Shown: positions 7,822-15,342, counted from the stretch's first letter. The stretch is DNA of 19,650 nucleotides from Alphaproteobacteria bacterium (GCA_005884465.1 VAZH01000160.1:1-19650), one strand, 5' to 3'. The notes: a model not told the origin generated them from the letters alone. Numbers and translations are program-made.

Positions 7822-8598
7822 ATGAAAAAGCTTTTCGCTGTCGCCGCATTGCTGCTGGCGAGCACCGCCGCGCAGGCTCAGTATTCCTTCGAATACGGCG
7901 GACGTACCATCCGCATCGATCCGGATCGTGGGACGGTTTCGATACCGGGCGTCTACGACAACAGCGGGCCGCGGACCAAACGCTCACATAGCAATCAGGA
8001 TAGCGACCGCCCGCGCAAACAACAGGCGCCCGAGCAGACGAAGACCGATCCGCCGGCGCCCGCTGCAAGCCCTGCTCCGGCCGAAAAGGTCCCTGCGCCC
8101 GCCGACACTTCACCGGAGCCTTCAACCGCCACTTCGGGCGTCGCACCGGCGGATACCATCACGTCAGCACAGCCTCCTGCCGGCGGACGTGCGCTTCAGC
8201 AGGATTCCGGCCCCGCAGCCAAATCCGAACCGGCACCTGTCGTTGCGACCGCTCCGCCGTCGGCGCCGCAGCCCGCGACCCCGGGGATTCAGTCGGCAAA
8301 TACACCGCTCGGCGTGTGGCTGACCGAAGAAAAAGAAGGCAAGGTCCGGATCGAGCAATGCGGCGCCAATCTCTGCGGATATTCCGTGGACAACAAATCC
8401 AACCAGAACGGCGAACAGATCTTGATCAATATGAAGCCCGGCAAGGATTCTAAATGGAGCGGGCGAATTCACGATCCGAAGAGTGGCAGCACGTATGATT
8501 CTACGATCGCGTTGAAAGACTCGAGTACCTTGCGCGTTCAGGGCTGTGCCTTTGGCGGCATGTTCTGCGGTGGTCAGACCTGGAGCCGGGTGAACTAG
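7822..8598 (+). CDS. Secreted DUF2147 domain protein
   Basis: This is a probable periplasmic protein of 258 residues with a Sec signal peptide (MKKLFAVAALLLASTAAQAQ, cleavage near 18-20). Residues 50-160 are rich in Pro, Ala, Ser and Thr and look like a disordered linker. The C-terminal part (about 162-258) has the DUF2147 layout: GVWLTEE, then RIEQCGANLCGY, the IL-x-x-MKP segment, and a final CAFGGMFCGGQTW. Four cysteines (180, 185, 242, 249) could form two disulfides. The molecular function of DUF2147 is unknown. Two adjacent ATGs exist (7819 and 7822); AGGAGGG at 7809-7815 fits the second better, six bases away. The upstream 250 bases hold several dyads, including a CRP-like site. The gene is convergent with the exporter ATPase gene on the other strand and stands alone. 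Confidence 0.85.
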   Translation: MKKLFAVAALLLASTAAQAQYSFEYGGRTIRIDPDRGTVSIPGVYDNSGPRTKRSHSNQDSDRPRKQQAPEQTKTDPPAPAASPAPAEKVPAPADTSPEPSTATSGVAPADTITSAQPPAGGRALQQDSGPAAKSEPAPVVATAPPSAPQPATPGIQSANTPLGVWLTEEKEGKVRIEQCGANLCGYSVDNKSNQNGEQILINMKPGKDSKWSGRIHDPKSGSTYDSTIALKDSSTLRVQGCAFGGMFCGGQTWSRVN

Positions 8599-8650
8599 GC
8601 CGCGACCAGGCTTTCTATCCGTCGTGCGTCGCGAGCCGTGACGGCTGACA

Positions 8651-9379
8651 TCATACCGCGCCGGTTGCAGCAGCGACCTCGGGCTTGCTGTCGATGCCAA
8701 AACTCGTCTCGTGGATCTTGCCGTCGACGATATGGATCCGCCGATCCGCTCGCGCTGCCAGTGCCGCATCGTGGGTTACGACGACCACCGTCTGGCCGTT
8801 GTCGGCGATATCGCGCAATATGCCGAATACCTGCTCCGTCGAGGCAGTGTCGAGATTCCCCGTGGGTTCGTCGGCTACGATGATTTCGGGGCGGTTGGCA
8901 AGCGCCCGCGCCAGCGCCACCCGTTGCCGCTGACCGCCGGAAAGCTGATTGGGCCGCTTGGCGGCCTGCTCGGCGAGACCGAGCGATGTTAGTAGCATCA
9001 TCGCTCTCTCGTTCATTTCCTTGGCTGACATTCGGCCATAGGCGCGCATTGGCAGCAGCACGTTTTCAAGCGCGGTGAATTCGGGAAGCAGGAAGTGGAA
9101 CTGAAACACGAAGCCGCACTTGGTCAGGCGAACATCGGCACGCTCCGTCTCCGATAGTTTGGATGTTGGCTGACCGCAGATGATGACCTCGCCTTCGGTA
9201 GGCGCATCGAGCAAGCCAAGCAAATAGAGGAGCGATGATTTTCCGGATCCCGAAGGTCCGGTGATGGCGAGAAATTCACCTTTCGCCACGCTCAAATCGA
9301 TGCCATCGACCAGGGTATGAGAAATAACGCCCTGAACGCGGCGCACCAAGCCCACAACCTGGAGGGCGATCTCGGTCAA
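8651..9379 (-). CDS. ABC exporter ATPase (LolD/MacB/DevA type)
   Basis: This is the cytoplasmic ATPase of an efflux or lipoprotein-type ABC system, 242 residues. It has Walker A GPSGSGKSS (41-49), the Q-loop in VFQFHFLLPEFTALENV (Q93), the signature LSGGQ (146-150), Walker B IIVADE (166-171) and H-loop H203. The FxFxxLLPEFTALENV and DEPTGNLD stretches are typical of the LolD/MacB subfamily that partners FtsX-fold permeases. The start is TTG at 9379, overlapping the permease stop as TTGA, which indicates translational coupling. It is the last gene of a four-gene operon: Sel1-repeat protein, membrane fusion protein, permease, ATPase. With a membrane fusion protein present, a DevBCA- or MacAB-like exporter across the envelope is more likely than LolCDE. 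Confidence 0.92.
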   Translation of the reverse strand: MTEIALQVVGLVRRVQGVISHTLVDGIDLSVAKGEFLAITGPSGSGKSSLLYLLGLLDAPTEGEVIICGQPTSKLSETERADVRLTKCGFVFQFHFLLPEFTALENVLLPMRAYGRMSAKEMNERAMMLLTSLGLAEQAAKRPNQLSGGQRQRVALARALANRPEIIVADEPTGNLDTASTEQVFGILRDIADNGQTVVVVTHDAALAARADRRIHIVDGKIHETSFGIDSKPEVAAATGAV

Positions 9380-10620
9380 GACGCGCCCCGGATAATTTCA
9401 ACCGGATGCACGCGCGTAGCCTTGCGCGCCGGGAAGAAGGCAGCCACGGCGCAGCAGAGAATTGAAATGGCTCCGGAGGCAATATAGTGCATCGGAGAGT
9501 AGTAGATCTGAAGTGGCACCGTCGCGCCGGTAAGCGGATTGAATATCGTGATCTGAGACCATCCGTAGCAAAGCAGATATCCGAGAATCCATCCGAACAC
9601 GATTCCGACGGATCCCATAATCGCCGATTCAATGATGAATATTCGCCGCACGGCGTATTCCCGCATGCCCAGCGACTTCATGATCGCGATGTCGTGGCGT
9701 TTTTCGTGGGTGATGGTGGATATGATATTGTAAGTTGCAAATGATGAGGTCAGCAGCATGGCACCCATCACCGTCAGCACGATGAAATCGCGGGTAGCGA
9801 AGGTAGACAGCAGATCGGCGTTGGCTTCTTGCCACGACACCGACTTGTATCCGATCTGCGCCTCGACTTGGGTCGCCACCTTCTGGGCGACCACGGGATC
9901 GCTCAACCGCAGCCGCAACTGATTGATGATCCCGCTTTGCCCCATCAGGGTTTGGGCCAGGCTGATCAGGGAATAGATCTGTCCTTCGTCGACACGCTTC
10001 AATCCCGACCGGAAGATTCCGACCACCGTGGCTGACGTCTGAGCTCCCTGACCTGCTCCGAGTAGCACAGTATTTCCATTTTTCACGGCAAGCTTTTCTG
10101 CCAGCGCCTGGCCGATGATGATCCCGTTCGCCGCCTTCGACAGATCAGTCAGTTGTCCCTCGCGCATCTGCGAAGCGAGCTTGGAAACGCGAACTTCAAG
10201 GCGCGGATCAATCCCGGTCAAGGTCACGCCAACCCGTGCGCCGCCGTGCTCGACAAGCGCGGTCGTCTTTACCGACGGCGCCACATCGCCTGGCAACCAC
10301 GACCTCAGCGACGCCATTACGGTGTCCGGATATTTGATACCCGGACGTCGAGTTACGTTTGGCACGTTGGACATTCCTACAGCAGCATATTCCTCTTCCG
10401 CCGGCTGGCTCGGCACCGAGCGCCGCTCATCTTCGACGGTGACGTGGGGCATCGTATCGACGAGTTGCCGAAGAAAATCTATCTGCGATCCCTGCATCAG
10501 GCCCGCCATCATGATGGTGAAGCCAACGCCCATCGCCACACCAAACATGCCGACGAGAGTTTGTCGAACGCGGGTGCTCACATGGGTCCACGCAATGCTC
10601 AGCAACAGGTTCGTTGTCAT
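9376..10620 (-). CDS. FtsX-fold ABC exporter permease (MacB/DevC type)
   Basis: This is an inner-membrane permease of 414 residues. The first span is at about 20-42, followed by a large periplasmic MacB-type domain (about 45-270), then three C-terminal spans near 278-302, 328-352 and 377-397. The conserved FtsX segment EKRHDIAIMKSLGMR (306-320) after the second span and the terminal PARKATRVHPVEIIRG (397-412) are classic family marks. These proteins work by mechanotransmission rather than as channels, moving substrates from the periplasm out through a partner. The ATG lies five bases after the stop of the fusion protein's second frame, and the stop overlaps the ATPase start. It is intact, while the upstream fusion protein gene is frameshifted. 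Substrate unknown (lipid, peptide or drug). Confidence 0.92.
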   Translation of the reverse strand: MTTNLLLSIAWTHVSTRVRQTLVGMFGVAMGVGFTIMMAGLMQGSQIDFLRQLVDTMPHVTVEDERRSVPSQPAEEEYAAVGMSNVPNVTRRPGIKYPDTVMASLRSWLPGDVAPSVKTTALVEHGGARVGVTLTGIDPRLEVRVSKLASQMREGQLTDLSKAANGIIIGQALAEKLAVKNGNTVLLGAGQGAQTSATVVGIFRSGLKRVDEGQIYSLISLAQTLMGQSGIINQLRLRLSDPVVAQKVATQVEAQIGYKSVSWQEANADLLSTFATRDFIVLTVMGAMLLTSSFATYNIISTITHEKRHDIAIMKSLGMREYAVRRIFIIESAIMGSVGIVFGWILGYLLCYGWSQITIFNPLTGATVPLQIYYSPMHYIASGAISILCCAVAAFFPARKATRVHPVEIIRGAS

Positions 10621-10625
10621 GCGTC

Positions 10626-11905
10626 TTACCGCGTCGCGCTGTATTTGCCGACGTTCCTGCGTGCATCGTTAACGACGGAATCTACGTGAGCCGATATTGC
10701 CGAGGATATGACGGCGTTATCGGCATCGACAGAGCTGGTCAGGACGGTGGGCGAGTTCCGATCGAGAGCAGCACCGGGACCGGGACTAGCACCGGGACCA
10801 GAACCCGGGGTGGAACTCGGAGTCGGACTGAGATCCGGTGTGGCATCCACGGCAGGCTCAGGTGCGGGCTTTGCCGGCACGTTCACATTTTCCACATGGA
10901 CTCGGGTACCGTCAGCCAAATCCGCGCGCGCCGGTGACAACACTGCGGTGTCCTTCGGCACATTGCCGATGATCTCGACGTTACGGCTGCCGCGAATCCC
11001 GACCGTGACCGGAACACGCTCAACCTTTCCCCGTTACTTACGACCTGAACCGCATTGCCGCTCACGGCTTCGTTGGGCACTACAATCGCCGCGGTCTTTT
11101 CGCGATAGATGATGTTGACTTCGACCGTCATTCCTATCCGCAACGGCGTATCGCGCGGCAACAGCAGATAGACACGGAAGGTTTTTCGGGTGGGATCGCC
11201 TTTTGGCGTGATTTGCGAAACAGTGGCGCGCAAAGCCTGCGTGGAGAAGGCCTCGCTTCGCAAAAATGCCTTTTGCCCTACGGCGATCCTGGTGATTTCC
11301 TCTTCGTTTATTTCAGCCACCACCTGCATGGGCGCTGGCGGGCCTACCCAAAACAGCACATCGGTTGGTCCAACAATCTCCCCGACCTCTCCATCTCGAC
11401 GCAGCACCATTCCATCCAGCGGCGCGCGAAGCACGAGTGCATCGAGCCGTACCTTTTGGGCGTTAATTCGCGATTTGGATTCCTCGAACTGAGTAGAGCG
11501 TTGCTCGTATTCGGTCTTCGTGGCTTCGCTTTTGTCGCGATCGCGCAGCGCGCGATTGAGGTCGCGCTCAAGTTGTTCATTGTTGATTTCGAGTTGGTGC
11601 AGAGCGCTGCGTTCTTCCGCGTCGTCCTGGCGGCCAAGAACTTGGCCAGCTTTGACTGCCTGCCCTTCGCAGCGGCAGAGTTCGACCAGCCGGCGCCTCT
11701 GAAGCGGGACGACCTTTGCCCAGCGCTCAGGCTCTACGGTTCCGGTCCCATAGATGGCCTCGGAAACCGGCGCCCGGATAGCCACTGCCGTCGTTACAGT
11801 TGGAGGGTGAAAGAAGTCCGGATATATCAAGTAGGCCCCGGCAACCGCCGCAATGGCAAGCACTGCAAGCACGGACCCCGACCAGACAATACCGCGCGAG
11901 GACAT
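10626..11905 (-). pseudogene. HlyD-family membrane fusion protein, frameshifted near the C-terminus
   Basis: This is the periplasmic adaptor of the exporter encoded downstream. The main frame has an N-terminal anchor (about 8-28), a lipoyl half-motif around 74-92, a coiled-coil hairpin rich in Glu/Arg (about 95-153), the second lipoyl half LRAPLDGMVLRRDGEVGEIV (159-178) and beta-barrel segments to VVPNEAVSGNAVQVVSNGE (about 275-293). From there this frame turns into arginine/cysteine-rich nonsense and stops at 10883. The other frame restores the family ending: VERVPVTVGIRGSRNVEIIG, then NVPKDTAVLSPARADLADGT, and continues to 10626. The shift (one base lost, or two gained) lies at about 11021-11032, beside TTT and CCCC runs. 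The last 80 residues are rich in Pro, Gly and Ser. An ATG at 11911 is also open, but 11905 has GAGGAG six bases upstream. A sequencing error would make this gene functional. Confidence 0.85.
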
Positions 11906-11923
11906 CGGCATCTCCTCATCCGC

Positions 11924-12589
11924 TCAAAAGCCGAACCGCTTGCGCAGTCCGGACGGGACTTGTTCCAGTATCGCGTCCATATCGTCTTTCTTTATGCTGC
12001 TGCTGCGCGGCCCTTGAGGACTAATGGAATCGGCGGAACTGGTGGCCGGTGCCGACGGCGCTTGTTTCGAGGCAGCCGGCGCCGGCGGCTGGCTGTCCTG
12101 TCTTACATTGTCGGTCGCGGGCTTGGCTTGAGTTCGCACCGCACGCCAGCTGCCGGCGTCAGCCTTGGCCTGATTGATTTGCTCTTGCGTCATCCGGGTT
12201 TCCAGAACGCCGATTAGCTGGCGCGCTCCATTGCGGAATTCTTCGACCCGGGTGCCAACTGAGACGATGTAGGCCCATTTGTAAGCGGCTAGGTTGTCAT
12301 TCGAAGTTCCCCGCCCAATGGCATAGAGTCCGGCAAGAACCAGCATTGCATGCGAATGACCTTGGTCAGCGGCGCGCGAAAACCACCGGAACGCCTCTTG
12401 ATCGGACCTCGGGCGCCCGACGCCCGACGAATAGAGCGCGCCCATGTAAAACTGAGCCTCGCTGTCTCCGGACTGCGCCGCCTGCGAATAGCGATCGGCC
12501 ATTTCCCTGTCGGACACGGCATCGGCATAGGCAATGGAGTTCGCAAGGAGAGCGGCACCGCAAAAAATCGCCAGAAAGGCTCGCTTCAT
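11924..12589 (-). CDS. Secreted Sel1-repeat protein
   Basis: This is a 221-residue protein with a Sec signal peptide (MKRAFLAIFCGAALLANSIAYA, cleavage near 22-23), so it is probably periplasmic. Residues 42-110 contain two Sel1-like repeats: SEAQFYMGALYSSGVGRP with DQEAFRWFSRAADQGH, then HAMLVLAGLYAIGRG with AAYKWAYIVS. Such repeats form helical scaffolds for protein contacts. Residues 155-198 are Pro/Ala/Ser-rich and look disordered, followed by a charged C-terminus (DDMDAILEQVPSGLRKRFGF). The longer reading from 12667 was rejected because ATG 12589 has GAGGA five bases upstream and starts a clean signal peptide. Its stop lies within about 20 bases of the fusion protein start, so it is the first gene of the exporter operon and may be an accessory of it. 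That role is inferred from position. Confidence 0.85.
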   Translation of the reverse strand: MKRAFLAIFCGAALLANSIAYADAVSDREMADRYSQAAQSGDSEAQFYMGALYSSGVGRPRSDQEAFRWFSRAADQGHSHAMLVLAGLYAIGRGTSNDNLAAYKWAYIVSVGTRVEEFRNGARQLIGVLETRMTQEQINQAKADAGSWRAVRTQAKPATDNVRQDSQPPAPAASKQAPSAPATSSADSISPQGPRSSSIKKDDMDAILEQVPSGLRKRFGF

Positions 12590-12797
12590 GAAATCCTCGA
12601 GGATTCGGGAAAAATCACCCGACCTGCGGTATTTCGCTGACGTTACGTAGGTTTTTCTTGATTGCATCGCAAAAACATCACGAGATGGTACACTTCGGCC
12701 GGTGCATGTTCAAGAACTCGGCCCTGCGCGGCACATCGCGTCGAATCGTGTTCCAGACTGCTTCACTTCAATACTAATGTCAGGCTTCAAACTCTGG

Positions 12798-12813
12798 TGT
12801 GATTCCCATCACA
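12798..12813. promoter_or_regulatory. CRP-like palindrome TGTGA-N6-TCACA
   Basis: TGTGATTCCCATCACA is a perfect 6-4-6 dyad matching the CRP consensus core. It lies 53 bases upstream of ATG 12867 and in the divergent region with the Sel1/exporter operon. A further TGTGA half-site at 12830-12834 can pair with the TCACA arm. A related site precedes the DUF2147 gene at 7744-7757. The regulator (CRP/FNR family) is inferred from the motif only. Confidence 0.55.
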
Positions 12814-12866
12814 TTCTCCGGCGAACCGGTGTGAGACCGTGCTGGCGTCCAACAAAGGAGGACGTC

Positions 12867-13223
12867 ATGGGACAGATCCGCAAAACAACTCTCGTTACCC
12901 GCGTGCTATTACTTCTGGGAATGTCGATCGCCACACCCGCCGCGGCGGCGACGTTTGACGGTGCATGGAATGTTCAGATCGCCTCACCGAACAGTGCTTG
13001 CGGCGGAGCAACGGTCTCGATCGGCATCAACAACGGCCAGGTCGCATCGAACAATCCGTTGATGAGGGCATCGGGCCGTGTCGCGAATGCCGGCAACATC
13101 AGCGTGACGCTGACAAGCGGGATGAAGCGTGCGGTCGGCTCGGGTCGCCTCACCGCGACATCAGGATCTGGCACCTGGCGCGGCGCGATGTGCTCGGGCA
13201 CCTGGACGGCGCAGCGAATGTGA
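12867..13223 (+). CDS. Small secreted protein of unknown function
   Basis: This is a 118-residue protein with a clear Sec signal peptide (basic start MGQIRKTTLVTR, hydrophobic core, cleavage after PAAAA near 28). The mature 90 residues begin TFDGAWNVQIAS and are rich in Gly, Ser, Thr and Asn, with alternating short segments that look like beta strands; the end SGTWRGAMCSGTWTAQRM repeats an SGTW-like motif. Two cysteines (45 and 109) could form one disulfide. I know similar small secreted proteins from Bradyrhizobium-type genomes but no function. The start is supported by AAAGGAGG at 12854-12861, five bases upstream; a longer reading from 12702 lacks such support and would bury the signal peptide. 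A CRP-like palindrome lies upstream. The gene is convergent with the cupin gene. Confidence 0.75.
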   Translation: MGQIRKTTLVTRVLLLLGMSIATPAAAATFDGAWNVQIASPNSACGGATVSIGINNGQVASNNPLMRASGRVANAGNISVTLTSGMKRAVGSGRLTATSGSGTWRGAMCSGTWTAQRM

Positions 13224-13255
13224 TTGGCGATGAGGCGAATAACAGCGCGATGCAG

Positions 13256-13663
13256 TCAATCTCCGAGCTTTGCGGAATATTCCGCGTCGGTCACCTGCTC
13301 CATCCAGTTCGAATAGACGCCATCGAGCGCTTCCTGCATCGCGATGTGAGTCATGGCATTGGTCGGTGACGCGCCATGCCAATGCTTTTCGCCCGGCGGA
13401 ATCCATACGACATCGCCGGGCCGGATTTCGCGGATCGGTCCGCCCTTGGCCTGAACCCGGCCAATGCCTGAGATGACATAGAGCGTCTGACCCAGCGGAT
13501 GAGAATGCCAGGCTGTACGGGCGCCGGGCTCGAAGGAGACGCGGGAGCAATTGAGCCGCGCCGGAGCCTCGGCCATGATGATCGGATCCTGCAACACCAT
13601 GCCGGTGAAGTATTCGGCCGGCGCCCGGCGCGTGGGCCGGGAACCGGCGAGATGGATGTTCAT
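13256..13663 (-). CDS. Single-domain cupin, hydroxynitrile lyase-like
   Basis: This is a 135-residue single-domain cupin with no signal peptide. Cupin motif 1 reads ARTAWHSHPLGQTLYVISG (about 48-66) and motif 2 PGDVVWIPPGEKHWHGA (82-98). The expected metal ligands are His53, His55, Gln59 and His94, the same H-x-H-x3-Q...H set and numbering that I recall for the manganese-dependent hydroxynitrile lyase of Granulicella. The MTHIAMQE and WMEQVTDAEY segments also match that group. Whether the native role is cyanohydrin cleavage is doubtful even for characterised members; many relatives are simply annotated as cupins. CAGGGAGGAA precedes the ATG. The gene follows the RraA-like gene by 18 bases on the same strand, so the two are likely co-transcribed... 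with RraA's stop at 13682 upstream of this start. Confidence 0.9.
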   Translation of the reverse strand: MNIHLAGSRPTRRAPAEYFTGMVLQDPIIMAEAPARLNCSRVSFEPGARTAWHSHPLGQTLYVISGIGRVQAKGGPIREIRPGDVVWIPPGEKHWHGASPTNAMTHIAMQEALDGVYSNWMEQVTDAEYSAKLGD

Positions 13664-13681
13664 GACGTTCCTCCCTGTTGA

Positions 13682-14380
13682 TTATTTCTTCGAGGCCGCA
13701 TAGCGCGCCTTGGTCTCGGCGTTCATTGGATAGAGACCAGGCAGCACCGCGCCAGCATTCACCTGCTCGACGATCCAGGCTTCCATTCGTTCCTGCTCCG
13801 CACCTTCGGCCAGCATGAGCTCGAGGAACGCTTGCGGGATCACCACGGCGCCGTCCTGGTCGGCGACGATGACGTCGTTCGGAAACACGGCAACGCCACC
13901 GCAACCGATCGGTTCGCCCCAACCGACGAAGGTCAGCCCGGCAACCGAAGGCGGAGCCGCAAAACCGTCGCACCAGACCGGCAAACCGGTTCCGAGCACG
14001 CCTTCGAGATCGCGCACCACGCCGTCGGTCACCAGCGCCGCCACGCCGCGCTGGACCATGCGTGCGCACAGAATATCCCCAAAAATGCCGGCGTCAGTGA
14101 TGCCCATGGCATCGACCACGGCGATACAGCCTTGAGGCATGGCTTCGATCGCGGTGCGGGTCGAAATCGGCGAGGACCAGGATTCCGGCGTCGCCAGATC
14201 TTCCCGAGCCGGCACAAAACGCAGCGTGAAGGCAGGCCCGACCAGCCGCGGCTGTCCCGGCCGCAGCGGACGCGAGCCCCGCATCCAGACGTTTCGCAGG
14301 CCCTTCTTGAGCAGAACCGTGGTGATGGTGGCGGTCGATACGCGGGAAAGGGTTTTGATTGCTTCGGGGGTCAGGGACAT
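13682..14380 (-). CDS. RraA-family protein (HMG/CHA aldolase-like)
   Basis: This is a 232-residue protein of the RraA / 4-hydroxy-4-methyl-2-oxoglutarate aldolase family, often labelled demethylmenaquinone methyltransferase by mistake. The metal and substrate site is visible: G101-D102-x-L in GIFGDILCARMVQRG, and DGVVRD (119-124) with Arg123 and Asp124. Characterised enzymes with this site are divalent-metal aldolases that split 4-carboxy-4-hydroxy-2-oxoadipate type compounds, or decarboxylate oxaloacetate; RraA proper, which regulates RNase E, is shorter (about 160 residues). The C-terminal extension (about 200-232) fits the catabolic members. A reading from 14485 is open but MSLTPEAIKTLS at 14380 is the normal family start. 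It is first in a two-gene operon with the cupin and diverges from pxpBCA. Confidence 0.88.
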   Translation of the reverse strand: MSLTPEAIKTLSRVSTATITTVLLKKGLRNVWMRGSRPLRPGQPRLVGPAFTLRFVPAREDLATPESWSSPISTRTAIEAMPQGCIAVVDAMGITDAGIFGDILCARMVQRGVAALVTDGVVRDLEGVLGTGLPVWCDGFAAPPSVAGLTFVGWGEPIGCGGVAVFPNDVIVADQDGAVVIPQAFLELMLAEGAEQERMEAWIVEQVNAGAVLPGLYPMNAETKARYAASKK

Positions 14381-14543
14381 CGAAACAGCAACTCCGGTTA
14401 CGGATGGATCGGGCGGGCGCATCTTGCGGGGCGCGGGTATCGCGTCAAGTGCCGCTGCAGAGGGGACTGCATGGCAATCGCGCAATCACAACGTCTTATC
14501 ACGGCTATGCGGATTAATTTATTGGACTTGCGGGCTCATTTGC

Positions 14544-14564
14544 GCGAAGCGAATTCCGCTTCGC
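14544..14564 (+). promoter_or_regulatory. Perfect 8-bp hairpin in the pxpB leader
   Basis: GCGAAGCG at 14544-14551 pairs with CGCTTCGC at 14557-14564 around the 5-base loop AATTC, 46 bases before the pxpB start. AAAA follows shortly (14568-14571), not a T-run, so on this strand it is not a standard terminator. It may be a leader structure, an operator-like dyad in the 230-base divergent region, or a member of a dispersed repeat family. Confidence 0.45.
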
Positions 14565-14610
14565 CGGAAAACACGCTAGAGCTTGATATCCGGTGAGGAC
14601 TAGTGAGGCC

Positions 14611-15342
14611 ATGGCAGCGACAATCTCCCCTCCCCGGATTTTGCCGAGCGGCGACAGCGCCATCACGGTGGAATTCAGCCGCAACATCGATGATGCCGCA
14701 AACCAGCGGGTGCTGGGGCTCGATCGGACGCTTGCGAGCGAACCGGTCGCCGGCGTAACTGAAACCGTGCCAACCTACCGATCCCTGCTGGTGCATTATG
14801 ATCCCGTGAAGATCGATTTTGATACGCTGAGCGAGAAGCTTTCCGCGCTTGCTCAACGCCCGGTTCCGCCGGAGACAAAAGCACGGCGCTGGCGGATTCC
14901 TGTTGTGTATGGGGGCGAGCATGGCATCGACCTTGAGGATGTCGCCAAAACACTCAAGACCACCCCGGACGATATCGTGGCGCGGCACGCCGCCGGCGAC
15001 TATCGCGTCGCCATGATCGGCTTTACGCCGGGATGGTCCTATCTCAGCGGTCTGGAAAAATCGCTGCACATGCCGCGACGCAAAGACCCGCGGCTGCTGA
15101 CGCCGGCCGGCACGATCTCGGTCGGTGGCGTGCAGACGGGTATCCAATGTCTCGCAGGTCCGAGCGGCTGGCATCTGTTGGGGCGGACCGCGGTCAGAAC
15201 CTACCAGCTGCATCGCGACCCGATCTTCCTCCTGGAACCCGGCGACCACGTGACGTTTGCCGCTGTCGATGCCAAGACCTTCGCCGAGCAGGATCGCGCC
15301 GCGGAAGCTGGCGAGATCATCGCCGAGCCGATCGCCCCATGA
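14611..15342 (+). CDS. pxpB: 5-oxoprolinase subunit PxpB
   Basis: PxpB is one of three cytoplasmic subunits of the bacterial 5-oxoprolinase, which uses ATP to open 5-oxoproline (pyroglutamate) to glutamate. It also matches the allophanate hydrolase subunit 1 / KipI family. The protein has 243 residues. The diagnostic block is at 136-193: IGFTPGWSYLSGL, PRRKDPRLLTPAGTISVGG, QTGIQC, and GWHLLGRT. An in-frame GTG at 14593 would add six residues; ATG 14611 was preferred, though its ribosome binding site (GAGGA at 14594-14598) is distant. The stop overlaps the pxpC start as ATGA, so translation is coupled. The gene order pxpB-pxpC-pxpA is the same as in Escherichia coli (formerly ybgJ-ybgK-ybgL), which makes 5-oxoprolinase the best call over allophanate hydrolase or Kip regulation. 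Confidence 0.92.
   Translation: MAATISPPRILPSGDSAITVEFSRNIDDAANQRVLGLDRTLASEPVAGVTETVPTYRSLLVHYDPVKIDFDTLSEKLSALAQRPVPPETKARRWRIPVVYGGEHGIDLEDVAKTLKTTPDDIVARHAAGDYRVAMIGFTPGWSYLSGLEKSLHMPRRKDPRLLTPAGTISVGGVQTGIQCLAGPSGWHLLGRTAVRTYQLHRDPIFLLEPGDHVTFAAVDAKTFAEQDRAAEAGEIIAEPIAP

Noticed and set aside
8628..8649. Dyad AGCCGT-G-ACGGCT between convergent DUF2147 and ATPase genes as a terminator
   Set aside because: The one-base centre cannot form a full hairpin loop without losing pairs and no T-run is present; too weak to call.
10770..10850. Short GC-rich repeats suggesting a repeat array
   Set aside because: They encode the low-complexity Pro/Gly/Ser tail of the fusion protein; the units are irregular and there are no spacers as in a CRISPR array.
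11213..12217. Long plus-strand frame (334 codons) across the fusion protein and Sel1 genes
   Set aside because: Antisense to two recognisable genes and spanning their junction; no motifs, no start signal.
12702..12866. N-terminal extension of the small secreted protein
   Set aside because: It would place the signal peptide 55 residues inside the protein and cover the CRP-like site; the ATG at 12867 has a strong ribosome binding site.
13161..14069. 302-codon minus-strand frame overlapping the cupin and RraA genes
   Set aside because: Arginine-rich translation in another frame of the same strand; the cupin and RraA frames carry the conserved motifs.
15033..15338. Upstream extension of the pxpC frame inside pxpB
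   Set aside because: The extension overlaps the conserved C-terminal block of PxpB, and the normal PxpC start with ATGA overlap is at 15339.
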